Under the pieces are notes generated by a model. That model made no database searches, was not told the origin of the DNA, and was given only the letters and a program-made list of their open reading frames with translations. A stretch of DNA of 64,000 nt from Phoronis australis (Eukaryota > Phoronida > Phoronidae), in the NCBI GenBank assembly GCA_002633005.1, contig NMRA01000570.1, positions 171,270 through 235,269 of the forward strand. Reading direction: 5' to 3'. A program made the position numbers and the translations under genes. Positions 46,301 to 57,216 of the stretch are shown in pieces. The first letter of the stretch is position 1. The number at the start of each line of letters is the position of its first letter.

Positions 46301-49300
46301 TGATATTCAGGTGAATCCTCTATACTTTTGTACATGTGCATAAATTAGTCAACATGTGTTGAAACAATAACTGCTAAAGGAAGACTGGTCGTGAAAAAGT
46401 CTGATTCATTTCAGCATCAGAATGGGCTTAAATGGTGTGGACAATGCCAAGCTGTTTTTTGATAATGTCAGAGTCCCACGGGAAAACCTTCTGAACAAGT
46501 AAGTTATAGCCACACCCTGTTCATGTTAGTTGTCCACTTAAAAACCTTCAAATAAGCTGTAGCCACACGGACCTTTGAGTGATGTGTAGCAAACCCGCCT
46601 TCTGATGAGTTGTGACCCCACCCACTTTCATGTGAGTTGTACACTCACCAAAGCTCATGTTTCTTGAAACAAAATCTGCCTTTGAGGGACATGTTGCCCA
46701 GCCCAAAACACACTTTAACAAATTTATTTCTAGATCAGCTGCGACGACACCCGTATTTGAGTTATCGCTGCAGCCAGTTTAAGATAAGCTGTAGTCATGT
46801 CCACATCTCAGTTATATGTAGATATGCCCTATTTAAATGACTTTAAAGCACGCTGGAGCCACATTCATGCTAGGTGTAATCACACCCATCTTTAGTTGGG
46901 TTTCAGCGACACTTTCTTCGAGGGAGTTGTGGCCACTCTCACTTGTAGACGTGTTCACTGTCTCATGATAGTAAATGATAAGAGGATACTGGGCGAGATG
47001 ATGCAGAGTCCACCTTTGTTTCTTTCCCGAAAGGTACCCCTCCAATTATGCAGTCTGCTAATCAACTTGCGTGCTTAGTATGATGTCATTTTGATGTTGT
47101 GGACCCAGTCAAATAAAATTAAAATGCCAAAATTAAAGACACTAATAGTAATTAGGCCAGATTTACATAGCAACATAAATTACTAAGTATTTTGAAATTT
47201 ATCACCTGGCCGTGGACCTGGTCAATAGTGAGCCTTCTCAATTCCCAGGGAGCATACAGTTGGTGCAACGGTTGTGGGAGCACTCTGATTAATCTAAGCA
47301 CATAATTTTGTAAAAATTCAAGTGCCAAATTGCCCCACTGGTTACCTGATCAGAAAAAAGTACAAGACTTGCTAATTTTTTGAAAAATGGGATGTGACTG
47401 CATTTCTAGTCTTACTTGTGTGTTCAAATCATGCTTGTGTGTTCATAGTAGTGGCAGATACGTTGTCACTAAACATCTGAATAACGACGCGATGCTATAA
47501 TTATGTCAGTAGTGTAGTTCTTTTGAGACTCGAACATAACTGCGGCTATCATAGAGCCTGGGTATTATTTTGTGCTTTGTTTGGTCAGGTATTCTGATGT
47601 GCAGGAAGATGGCTCCTTTGTAACCTCTATCAAAAGTGACAGAGCCCGCTTTCTAACTGTTGCCGATCAGTTATTGTCTGGACGCATCTGTATAGCCAGC
47701 ATGTCCATGGGGGGCACCAAGGCAAGTCTGGCCATCGCACTCAGATATTCAGCTACCCGACTCACTGTGGGGCAATCAGGTACGAAGTATTCAAATGAAT
47801 AGTTTGGGTGTGGCTTTCTGTGGTAAAGGACAAAATACTAGAACTGACATTGTCCTTTAATTCATGTAGCAAATCAGTTTAGGTGATTTAAATTCTTTGA
47901 GTTTCATGAAATTCTTTAATTTATTTTAAAAAGGTTTTAAACTCTGTTCTTGGTGTTTCGGCAAGTCCTTGGCCATCTCCTGCTAATACACCATTTGTGT
48001 CTCACCTGGGTGATTAAAGCAGTTTTCATCTGAAAATGCACCTTACTGTGTCATCAATAGATCCTATGGTTTTTGATTGATGGTCTTTCCTGTAGTTGCC
48101 GACATGTAAATCACACACTTGTAGGTTTAACTTGCTTCTTAAGGGTTTTTCAAAATTGTTTCAGACTTTTTAGTTTTAGGGGGACAAGGGTTATACAGCA
48201 TTCATAATTTAGAGAGCTAGATGTGGATGGGCCACTAACTGGGTGTAGTGTCCTACCTTCATCGCATAGAAAAGGGAAAACACAGATTGGAGAGTGGGTG
48301 AGATCCGTCATTTAGGACAGGTCATTTATTCTTGCTTGTTATATGGAAAAAATTATAGAGTAAAAACATTGAGAAGACTTTTGTGCTAGACATTGTAGAT
48401 GAAATGCTGAATATTGAAAGTGCTTATTTTATCTTCAGGAAAATCTGACACCGCAATGCTTAACTATCAGTTGCAACAGAGGGCGCTGTTGCCCCTGTTG
48501 GCCACTACATATGCCATCAACTTTGGTTTGGACTATGTGAAGGACAGATGGGCCTTCCAGAAGGAAGATGGTTCCGAACATGCTGAGGTAAACTTATATT
48601 CTTGTTTCTATTTGTCTTGGAAAATCCGAAATGCGACGAAAATAATTTCCATACATGATGAATTCATGGAAAATTCAAGAAATCCCTCATGTTGCGAGTC
48701 CTATCGCCAGTTGGTTGCACCCAGGGACTCATCTAGCGGCCGTCCTGGCCGTCCTTGGGACGGCCCTTTTAAAAAAATGACGGCTTTGGACGGCACGGCC
48801 AAGACGGAAAAAAGACGGCCTGTTCCAAAACAACCTCGGCGAAAATGAAGGCTAAACGAAGAATTTTAACATTTATTATTAATTAATTTCATTGAAACCT
48901 ACAATTCATTGTTTAAATTCGCTAAATATTAAGAAATAACTCGACATTAGAAACTTTTACCGTCTATTTTTATTATAAATGTCACAATGACGATCGGCAA
49001 ATACTGGCAGCCATCTTTGGGGAATACCTTCCTATTCTGTGACGTCAAAGTGACTTCATACGGAATCCCCCGCACGACTAGTGTCGAGAAATATTGCATC
49101 CAGCGCTAACTACGCGTACATGAACACTTAATCTTTGAAATTGAAGAACCCACACCCGAAGTTCAAAGGGTTTCCGTACCCATATGCTAGTTGCCGACGC
49201 GGAAGTTGAAGCGGCACTCGATATATTCGATGGAGCAGCCAATTTGAAATAGCCGACGGAGAACGTACACTTCGAAAAAATGATACCCGACAAAATTCTA

Positions 49301-52300
49301 GCACTGACCTGCCGTACAAATGCCATCAATGTCGTTGAACATGTAAACCAGATAAAACTTTGCGCAAACTTCCTTAATTTGTTCGCATAGCTCCGTTGCC
49401 ACTCGAACGAATGAATGAAAAAAATCCGCACGGCCGAACGACTTATATTGATGCGCGAGAATGCAGTGCAAACTTTACGAGAAAAAAATGTGGTGTGTAA
49501 TGTTGGTTACGTTTTCAATGAATAACTTAGGGTGAAAATAAATGCCTCGATATACTTCAACTTATTTTGGAATTCCATGATTATTGGGCGATTCGAGTTT
49601 ATCCTGTGGGTGTGGCACTGCGTGCCGTATATGGAAAAAAGTAGGTCAGCCAGTCACGTGCACAGCACCTGTTACTTCGGCTGTGAACCAGGCCGGGGAT
49701 TTGACTCTTAAACTGCGAGAAAAGAATGGTTCTTTTTAAGAATAAATTTCTTGAAGCGTACTGTGAAAGACTGTGATTGACTTTCAACTTGGTAAGTTTC
49801 AATTCAACAAAGCGTCCACTTAAAATACACTGCAGAAAACGTAACAACTACGATGTCCCCGGCGACCACTGGCTACGCTCGTAGCCAAACGACGTGAAAT
49901 TTACGAGTAAAGCGCTCGGAAAAACGTTTAAGAAACGTAAAAATACGAATGCCAAATTCAAACTCGGAGTTTCGACGTTTTTTTGGTCACGATCCTTTAC
50001 GAAGCCAAGTCCGGGTATACACGCGCGAGTGCACATACGCCGTCACTCCTATTTTCCAGCGGAGATTTTCGACCGTGTTGAGCACTGGTGATACTGATTT
50101 GTGAATTTGTTGAGGATATGGTCTTGTTTTTGTAGATTCGTGAATTGCATTACTGTGCGATGTAACGAAACGTAGACATGTACTCTAGAATACATTTCTT
50201 CATGTCCTCTGGCTTTCGAATGCAACTTCATTGTCTTCTCACAATTAAGTTTAAGTGGTTTCTCAACTGCATTTTACTCTTCTCTTCTGAGAGTTTCAAG
50301 ATACTTTGAGTCCTGTACTCATGCTGTGGATTATCTGTCTATCATGCAATTCTACATAGATTATCTTACTAAAAAGATTTACAGATCTTGATTTTTGTAG
50401 CCTAGTGACAATACACACATCCTGAATGGAACAAACCTCCTAATTTTTGTTTAGTTTCCCTATGTGCCGTCCTTTGAACAAGAAAAAGACAACCAAACAG
50501 TGTGCTAAATAAAATGCAAGGAAATGAACTTTTTTATGTAACAATTTTTTCCTCACCGGGTGGGGGAATTCCNNNNNNNNNNNNNNNNNNNNNNNNNNNN
50601 NNNNNNNNNNNNNNNNNNNNNNNNNNNNNNNNNNNNNNNNNNNNNNNNNNNNNNNNNNNNNNNNNNNNNNNNNNNNNNNNNNNNNNNNNNNNNNNNNNNN
50701 NNNNNNNNNNNNNNNNNNNNNNNNNNNNNNNNNNNNNNNNNNNNNNNNNNNNNNNNNNNNNNNNNNNNNNNNNNNNNNNNNNNNNNNNNNNNNNNNNNNN
50801 NNNNNNNNNNNNNNNNNNNNNNNNNNNNNNNNNNNNNNNNNNNNNNNNNNNNNNNNNNNNNNNNNNNNNNNNNNNNNNNNNNNNNNNNNNNNNNNNNNNN
50901 NNNNNNNNNNNNNNNNNNNNNNNNNNNNNNNNNNNNNNNNNNNNNCCCCCCACCTCCCCCCCATCAGCGCTGTGCGCCGCAGATTTGCGCTTTGCACGAC
51001 TCGTCAGTCTCACGAATTTGGACCCCCAAATTTCAAATCCTAGATGAGTCCCTGGTTGCACCTGAAGCAATAATTATAGAACCATTCTTCTTGTGGCAAA
51101 ACAGCTCTGGAATCTTTCGTATGGGGTGCCTGGAGTACTGCATGTTATTTAGGTCAACAACTCACCTCGTGTACTGCTTAGAACCTGACTTCAAACATGC
51201 GTATGTAGGTGAAAAACTTACTGCTCTATAAGTTTAAAATTCCATGTTACCTAACAATTGTTATACTAGTTCTACGTGTGTTTCAATTTTAACATTGCGT
51301 GAATTGTTGCAAGCTAGTTAACTGCTGCTCTAAGGTTGGTTGGCAATAGATGGCGTTACTGTATTCTGGTTCTCTTCTCCACAGGTGGTTACAATGTGTT
51401 GTGTCATTAAACCATTGGCCTCCTGGCATTTGGAAGAAACTGCATCCATCACTCGGGAACGTTGTGGAGGACAAGGGTTCTTATCGTGTAACCGCTTTGG
51501 AACCTTCATTGGATTGGCTCACGCAGCCATGACTGCAGAGGGAGACAACTCCGTGTTGATGCAAAAAGTGGCCAAAGAACGACTGGCTATGTTTAAACCT
51601 CACAAGTTGCCCTCCGATGTTAAAGAAGATTTATACGATACAAAATATCTGCATTACCTCATGCAAAAACGAGAGAATGTAATGTTTTCTTCGCTTGGCA
51701 AGAAACTGCAGTTAGCCGGCAAAGATGGATTGTTTGACACATGGATGTATCAGGAGAGTGATTTGGTGCAGGGAGCTGCAAAAGCCTTTGGAGAACGCCT
51801 GGTCAGTGAACAATTTGCCAACGCCATTGAGACTGCGGACAGTTCCCTGAAGGTCATCCTAAATCAAGTTTACCAGCTGTACCTGCTGACTGTGCTGGAG
51901 AGGAACCTTGCATGGTTTGTCAGCAATGAGGTGGTGTCGCCATCTGTTGGCCGCCAGGTGAGTTAGCAACAATCGTTGTACAATCAAAGCCAAATATCTA
52001 CAAAACTATATACTTTAACTCGGCAAAGCTATATGTTTTCAAAAAAGTAGAAATTCTGTAGAATTTGAGTTCTGAAACTAATTAGGTCACGTGACATTGC
52101 TTTTTTAGTAAAATTTAATGAAAAAGACAGGTACATTCATTGCAAAGCAGCAGGATCAATAGTATGACCAAATTTCTTCCGATGCAAATGTTCAATATAA
52201 AATCTCGAGATTGCTGTTAGTTTCCTAAATTATTGTGTCGTTTTCGTTTTACTTTCTAATTTCATAAGTCCTGTTTTTGATAGCCCTTCATGCAAAAGTG

Positions 52301-52619
52301 CAGCATTTCAAAAACAATTCCTAAAGGCTTTTGAAGAACAGTGTATAAAGCATGGTATTTGAAAGTTTGATGTAAATCCGATTTCCTATTTCTGAGATAT
52401 GATGTTCCGAAGTTGGCAAAGATTGCATAGTATTTCACAAGGATATCTTGTACATTACAGGTACCTGAAGCTGCCTCCATCTTGTGTAATACACTTGCTC
52501 CTCAAGCCCTAAATCTATGCCAGGCTTTTGACATCACAGACACTATGTTGTCAGCACCTATTGCCCTAGATTGGGTCGACTACAATGTGACAGATAATCA
52601 AGGCGAGGTCACTGGATAA
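42293..52619 (+). CDS. Acyl-CoA oxidase paralogue 2, eight exons, lacks PTS1
   Basis: Exons: 42293-42821, 43342-43566, 45615-45690, 46415-46498, 47589-47779, 48439-48587, 51385-51957, 52461-52619. They give 1986 bases and 661 residues. Seven exons match those of the minus-strand oxidase in length and phase; only the last differs. It should catalyse the same FAD-dependent oxidation of acyl-CoA to enoyl-CoA. Visible: [58 protein letters not shown], the catalytic-Glu motif [15 protein letters not shown] and [17 protein letters not shown]. The protein ends NQGEVTG, where its sister ends [12 protein letters not shown], so the peroxisomal signal is gone. The first 46 residues carry six Arg/Lys and no Asp/Glu, resembling a mitochondrial leader. 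An upstream ATG exon reading MAKIEIPEDCLS could splice in frame at 42281 and would add acidic residues. A 2.3-kb hAT element sits in intron 6. Confidence 0.92.
44561..44848. mobile_element. 288-bp MITE with about 58-bp inverted ends
   Basis: The left end (44561-44618) starts TGAGCAGGTAAAAAATT and the right end (44791-44848) finishes TTTTTTACCTGCTCA. The arms stay complementary through GTAGTTGATGACT and ACGTTT. The target duplication is unclear (perhaps ATG). It lies in intron 2 of acyl-CoA oxidase 2. Confidence 0.8.
46500..46960 (+). repeat. Degenerate minisatellite, unit about 27 bp
   Basis: Diverged repeats of an AGTTGTAGCCACACCCAC-like unit followed by TTTCATGTG begin right at the donor of oxidase-2 exon 4 and run on with interruptions. 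Clear units start near 46501, 46527, 46554, 46607 and 46634. Confidence 0.5.
48722..51054. mobile_element. 2.3-kb hAT-like DNA transposon with 8-bp target duplication
   Basis: The perfect 15-bp inverted ends CAGGGACTCATCTAG and CTAGATGAGTCCCTG are flanked by the perfect 8-bp duplication GTTGCACC at 48714-48721 and 51055-51062. CAGGG-type ends with 8-bp duplications are the hAT signature. The left interior has GGACGGC-rich repeats (48740-48835). No transposase frame is evident, but 373 bases are unknown (50573-50945). It is inserted in intron 6 of acyl-CoA oxidase 2 and does not touch exons. Confidence 0.88.
50573..50945. other. Assembly gap (373 N)
   Basis: The gap lies inside the hAT-like element and is bordered by C-rich sequence on its right. 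ORFs drawn across it are artefacts. Confidence 0.98.
51980..52450 (-). repeat. Interspersed repeat family B, reverse copy 4
   Basis: The reverse complement matches the core of 18181-18663, including GGGCTATCAAAAA. It fills much of the last intron of acyl-CoA oxidase 2. Confidence 0.5.
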
Positions 52620-54299
52620 AGGGTCCATAGAAAGATGTACATGAAATTAAATAACACTATACTGGTGCCTGGTCTGCCAGTTGTGAACACTGAATGTGAT
52701 TCAGGGTTGAAAAACAGTTCGGTGACTGGAATAAAAAGGCCAATCAATCCTGCTATTCTATTGTCCTGATTTTGTAAACATTAAGTCTTTTTTATTTTCA
52801 ATAATCCGATATGAGACCAGCAAGCCACTCAAGACTCAAGTCGAAAATCATGCAATGCGAATAGTTCACTTGAAGTGAGACATGCAATGTATCGTTTTTT
52901 TAGTTGAATCTCGAGTAAAATTTTGCAATCCCTTGGTCTTGGTTCGTGGCCACCAAACTTTACTAGTTGATTTGAAAATTGATATAACATGGCATGTTTA
53001 GAGAATTCTTTTGAATTTCACACGATGCAGTTATCAAATTTTCCAAGTCATGTCTCAAGTTATGTTTGATGGACTCTTACACCAATATATTTAAAACCCT
53101 ATTTACACTGAAGATCAGAATCAATTTACTTTTAATCGATTTATCACAAAAATTTGAAGTTTCTACATCTACCCATTTATGGATTCTGTTGAGAAGTTGT
53201 GCTGTCTGCTAGAAGGATTCCTGTGGGTGCCCACTGAGTTCTCACATAGTTTTCGGGACATTTATTTATCATTTGTCAGTGGTGCACTATATAATTGTCA
53301 CAGGAATATCAAAGTATGTAGTAAAATCAAATTGCATGGGAGATAATGGACAAATGTACAGACAGGAACTCAGATGGACACATGTGTAAGTATACTTCAA
53401 ATCCCCCATTGGAGTCAAATCTTTTCTCTACTTGTCCATACCTAACATAAGTTATGAGTCATTTTAAGTTTAAATTAATCCAAAACTCACCTATTTTCAT
53501 GTTTGATTTATTCAAATTAAACCGCTTGCGCTTATACATGCGTCCTAAATCAATTTGAGTCCTGAACTGATTTTAAATTGATTGAAAATCTTCAGTATAG
53601 CAGGGCGTTACTGTTAACAAATGGATTGTTTACTTGCCGTAAATCATGGATGAGTTGACATTCCAGCAAATCATGTACAGTGCACTTACAGCAATTGTGT
53701 ATTGGGTGTTTGTCCAACAATAAAACACTGCATCTAATCATTAAAAGAGCTATTTGATTCTGTTTGAGAAAGGGATGACACTGTGAGAAAGCAGCTCTGC
53801 TGGCGACTCCTGCATGCTAGCTTACTGAATAGCGCCACCTGTTGTTAGTGATCTTGATACTGTAAAGATCCAGGTCTTCTACATATCATCAATAAACCCG
53901 TGTTAAAATATTGCACTTCAACACAACTGGTCCCCGTTCATTTCTTAAGTGAAACTTTGTCCCACTCCATTGTTGGCATCTGCACAGTTACACTGGGAAC
54001 TCTTACATTATCTTTAGCTGGGGTAGCTCGGGCTATATGCATGTACCAACTATTCACATCAATTGAATTACTGAATTGCTATTTAAAATTATTTGACAGA
54101 TTTGGTGTCTATGACTGCTGCCATGGACTCTTTGTTATTGACCATCGCAACGTTATTGACCGTCGCCCATGGCAACGATCAGGCAAGATTTTAATCGCGG
54201 AATCCAGCACCCTCGGTTGACTTCACGTGGATATTTTGGGTCTCGGGGTATTATCCAGGCTCCTTCTTCGTGTCTTAGGGAATTGTTGACCTGGGCGTG
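52620..54299. other. 3' flanks of oxidase 2 and the bHLH gene; no gene seen
   Basis: Convergent 3' regions. A poly-A signal for the oxidase is at 52730. The remainder is AT-rich with short unconvincing ORFs. Confidence 0.5.
52730..52735 (+). terminator. Poly-A signal AATAAA, candidate for acyl-CoA oxidase 2
   Basis: Canonical hexamer about 110 bp after the stop codon. Confidence 0.6.
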
Positions 54300-57216
54300 T
54301 CACGTAGCACTCTCATGGCACTGTTCTTGTTTTATTTTTGTCGTACACAATGATTGTGAGTCAATGTCGCTCGCACATAATGTGGTTTCCTTCTCGTCGC
54401 TGTTACCACAGTTTTTCAACGGAATGACAAACGGCCATGTCTGAAAATAAACAAATCAGGGGTAACATGTGAACTCGTATACAATTGTGTGTGGATTTCA
54501 GGAAATTGTAAAGATTAAGTGTTATTGTGACAAAGTTGTTTGGTAGACATCTGAAGGGATAAAGAGACTGTTTCCACTTCTACTAGAATAAGAAAACTTG
54601 GAACTATTTTGAAAAGTAAGTGAGTGACAAGTTTTATACACAAAATGTCATTCATAAAAAGTCTCCACACTGAGGTCAAAGCTAAAGAGCAAAACGTGTA
54701 GTCCTCCGGGAAGTTGTCCATCAAGACCATATAGGCCTACAAGAATGTGAACTAATATCGAGTTCTTTCACAACTGGTTCAATCACGTGTCAGGAACGCA
54801 AGAAAGACTGGCAACAGATATTTCCAGTTTTCCTCCAATGCCCGCGTATCAACATTCTGTACATGTTGCCATGATAACCACATAAACTCAAAAAGGTCAT
54901 TTGATGAATATGAATTAGTTTATGAGATTCTGGCAAAAACCATTGCTGCGCTTTTGTATTATTTTCGAGACACCTTGTAAACTAAACTGAGGTTCCTGCA
55001 AAGAAAAAAAAATAAAAACTAGTCTTTTTTACCAAGTGTAATTCTCTACTCAGAGCCAGTGCACACAAATGCAGCTATACATCGGGTGTACAGAAATGGG
55101 CCAAATTTTTACACGTTTTGAAAAATTATAAGACATACAGAAGGACTTTTTCTCATTTGACTTCTCAGTTGAGTAAAATATTTTACCCATTTTTTGAAAA
55201 TGCGAACTTGGCATCGAAATTTTCGTGAAACGTCAAAAAACTTGATTTTTCCCCTGAACGCTGTGTCGTTTATTATTGCCGTGTGGAACAAAATCCGGTT
55301 TGTGGGACCACCTTTTGGTGCCGCGTGGATTTTTCTTCACCAAGATTTTATCTCATCGTGCATCACACGGAATTTATATAAAGGGCTCTGGCAAGTTAAT
55401 GCTCACAACATAGGAGTTGACTTTTAAAAGAGTCACCACAAGGCTCTGTCTTTAAGGGTATTCTGAGAAAACCAAATAAGGCATGAAAATACCGCTCTAT
55501 AGTTAATGAAATGAGTGCACTTTGGGTTGTTCCTGATGTTAAGATAAAAGATACAGAAGTGTCGAAATTACGATATTGTTTAGGGACATCGGTTGCCATG
55601 GTTTCTAAAATGAGTGTCTTGTTCGAGGCTGCAGACCTAATTGAGGACTAATCAGCCTGCGTGGAACTTCATATTATTAACTATGCTAATAGTGAACTAA
55701 GTTATTTTTTATAAAGTGGCTCGCAGTCATTGTTGATCGAGTAGCTATAGCCAGCTCAGTGAGTACAGTTTCCATATTGCAGATGTCGACTTTGTAAACG
55801 TTTTAAGAAGACCTCCATAGCTTAATAGGATATACATGTAGAGTCTTTGCTTCTTTAGGCTGATTTTCTATGATATCCTTCACCGCTTCTCTAGTCGGCG
55901 TGGAGGTTATACAATGTATTTTACACTTGATATCAGCAATGACATCTAGTCGTAGCCAAGTCACGGTTGTTGACGTCACTTTCTTAAGGTGGCATTAAGT
56001 GTGAAAAGGTGATTTTCTGAAATTAATCCCAGAGCCCCAGCGCGGATTGGAGCCTAGAACCTTTCCGGTCGCAAGCAAACGCTCTACTAATGGCTAGCTA
56101 AATCAAACTCGATAAATGTCATAGCATTTTAAGGGTTTTTAATTGGTAAATTCCTCCACTTTGATTTCAGCCTAATATCTGACAGCCATCGGGAAGAATT
56201 TGGCAATTTGTAATAAAACCACAAAAACACAATGGACTTATTGTTTTATAACTCTGGTCAAAGTTATTATGACTCCAAAAAGTCTATCCCCTCCAACAAT
56301 AAGCCTACAATGTTTGGCCGTAAAAACGTCAATGTCCCTTTAAAGACAATTCTTTATTCAGGTTAGAACACAAAAAGAGTATAATTAGTCCAGTGACGTC
56401 AGTAAAATACAAAAATTTCGTAAACTACGGTCCTGTATGTTGGTGCTTGTTTACTGGGAATTCATGAAAAGTAAGTTCGGTGCCCTTCAACTGAGGGGGC
56501 TATTTTATTGGCGGCACCAGCAGAAATTTAATTCTGGTTATTTTGAAGGCGATTACATGTTGAAAAAAATTTTTTTTTGATAAAAGTTCATAGTAAATTA
56601 TTGGTTTGCAGTCAAAGTCTTTTGACTCTGGTACTGAAGATTTTGTACATCCTAACGGGAATCCTCGACTGTCAATCTCCGACTGTACGGAGATTTTTAT
56701 TCGATCCTTAAAACGTAACCAATACAAAGGTATTGCATCAATAACCCATTGGTAAAACATGTCCGCAAGTCAGAATGAAGGGATTCATGGAGAAATGTGT
56801 CTAATGTTTGTGTCGAACCAACGGCCCTACCTGGCTTCAAATCTTTAGACTATCCATCTCAAAAAGCTCTTGATTACATCGACCAACATGAAGTTTGTAC
56901 AGCACACTCTTCAGTGCGTACATAAAACGACAACACTCACCAAACTAATAGGCTGTAGGGCTGCGGTGTCGGCATCTAACAGCAACATTTGTCGTAAGTG
57001 AGCGATGTAACTTGAGGCTAATCTCAGCGTGTCCAGTTTGGATAACTTTGTGTCCGCTGGTACCCATGGTAATGTTGTTTTCAGTTTCACAAAAGCCTTA
57101 CTTAACACCCTCATGCGCGCCCGCTCACGCGCGTTCGCCGTATTCCTGTGTTTTATCGGCACCTTTATCTCCATTTCTTCATTGCTGCATCCGCAGTACT
57201 TCCGTCTCCGACCCAT
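54300..57216 (-). CDS. TCF21/musculin-like bHLH transcription factor, two exons
   Basis: Exon 1 (57216-56941) encodes [10 protein letters not shown] and so on, with the basic region [15 protein letters not shown], then [18 protein letters not shown] and [15 protein letters not shown], ending QPISL at a gtgagt donor. Exon 2 (54440-54300) follows a ttattttcag acceptor, begins TWPFVI and ends CHESAT. The split between xPxxL and TWPF is the same as in vertebrate TCF21 and musculin, which read HPVNL then TWPFMV. This supports the small second exon, too short to stand out alone. Total 138 residues; human TCF21 is 179. These factors bind E-boxes as E-protein heterodimers and direct mesoderm and muscle cell fates. 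The pre-bHLH region is only about 25 residues, much shorter than in vertebrates. The [16 protein letters not shown] helix separates it from TCF23/24. Confidence 0.92.
55984..56343 (-). mobile_element. 360-bp TTAA-flanked MITE with tRNA-like core (copy 2)
   Basis: TTAAGGTGGCATT at the left and (other strand) TTAAAGGGACATT at the right form imperfect inverted ends in TTAA. The minus strand at about 56108-56027 has tRNA-like TAGCTAGCCATTAGTAGAGCG and GGTTCTAGGCTCC. It shares GGCAATTTGTAATAAAAC with the copy at 25233-25576. It lies in the intron of the bHLH gene. Confidence 0.6.

Noticed and set aside
50440-51231. Several long ORFs across the N gap
   Set aside because: They consist mostly of X and are gap artefacts.
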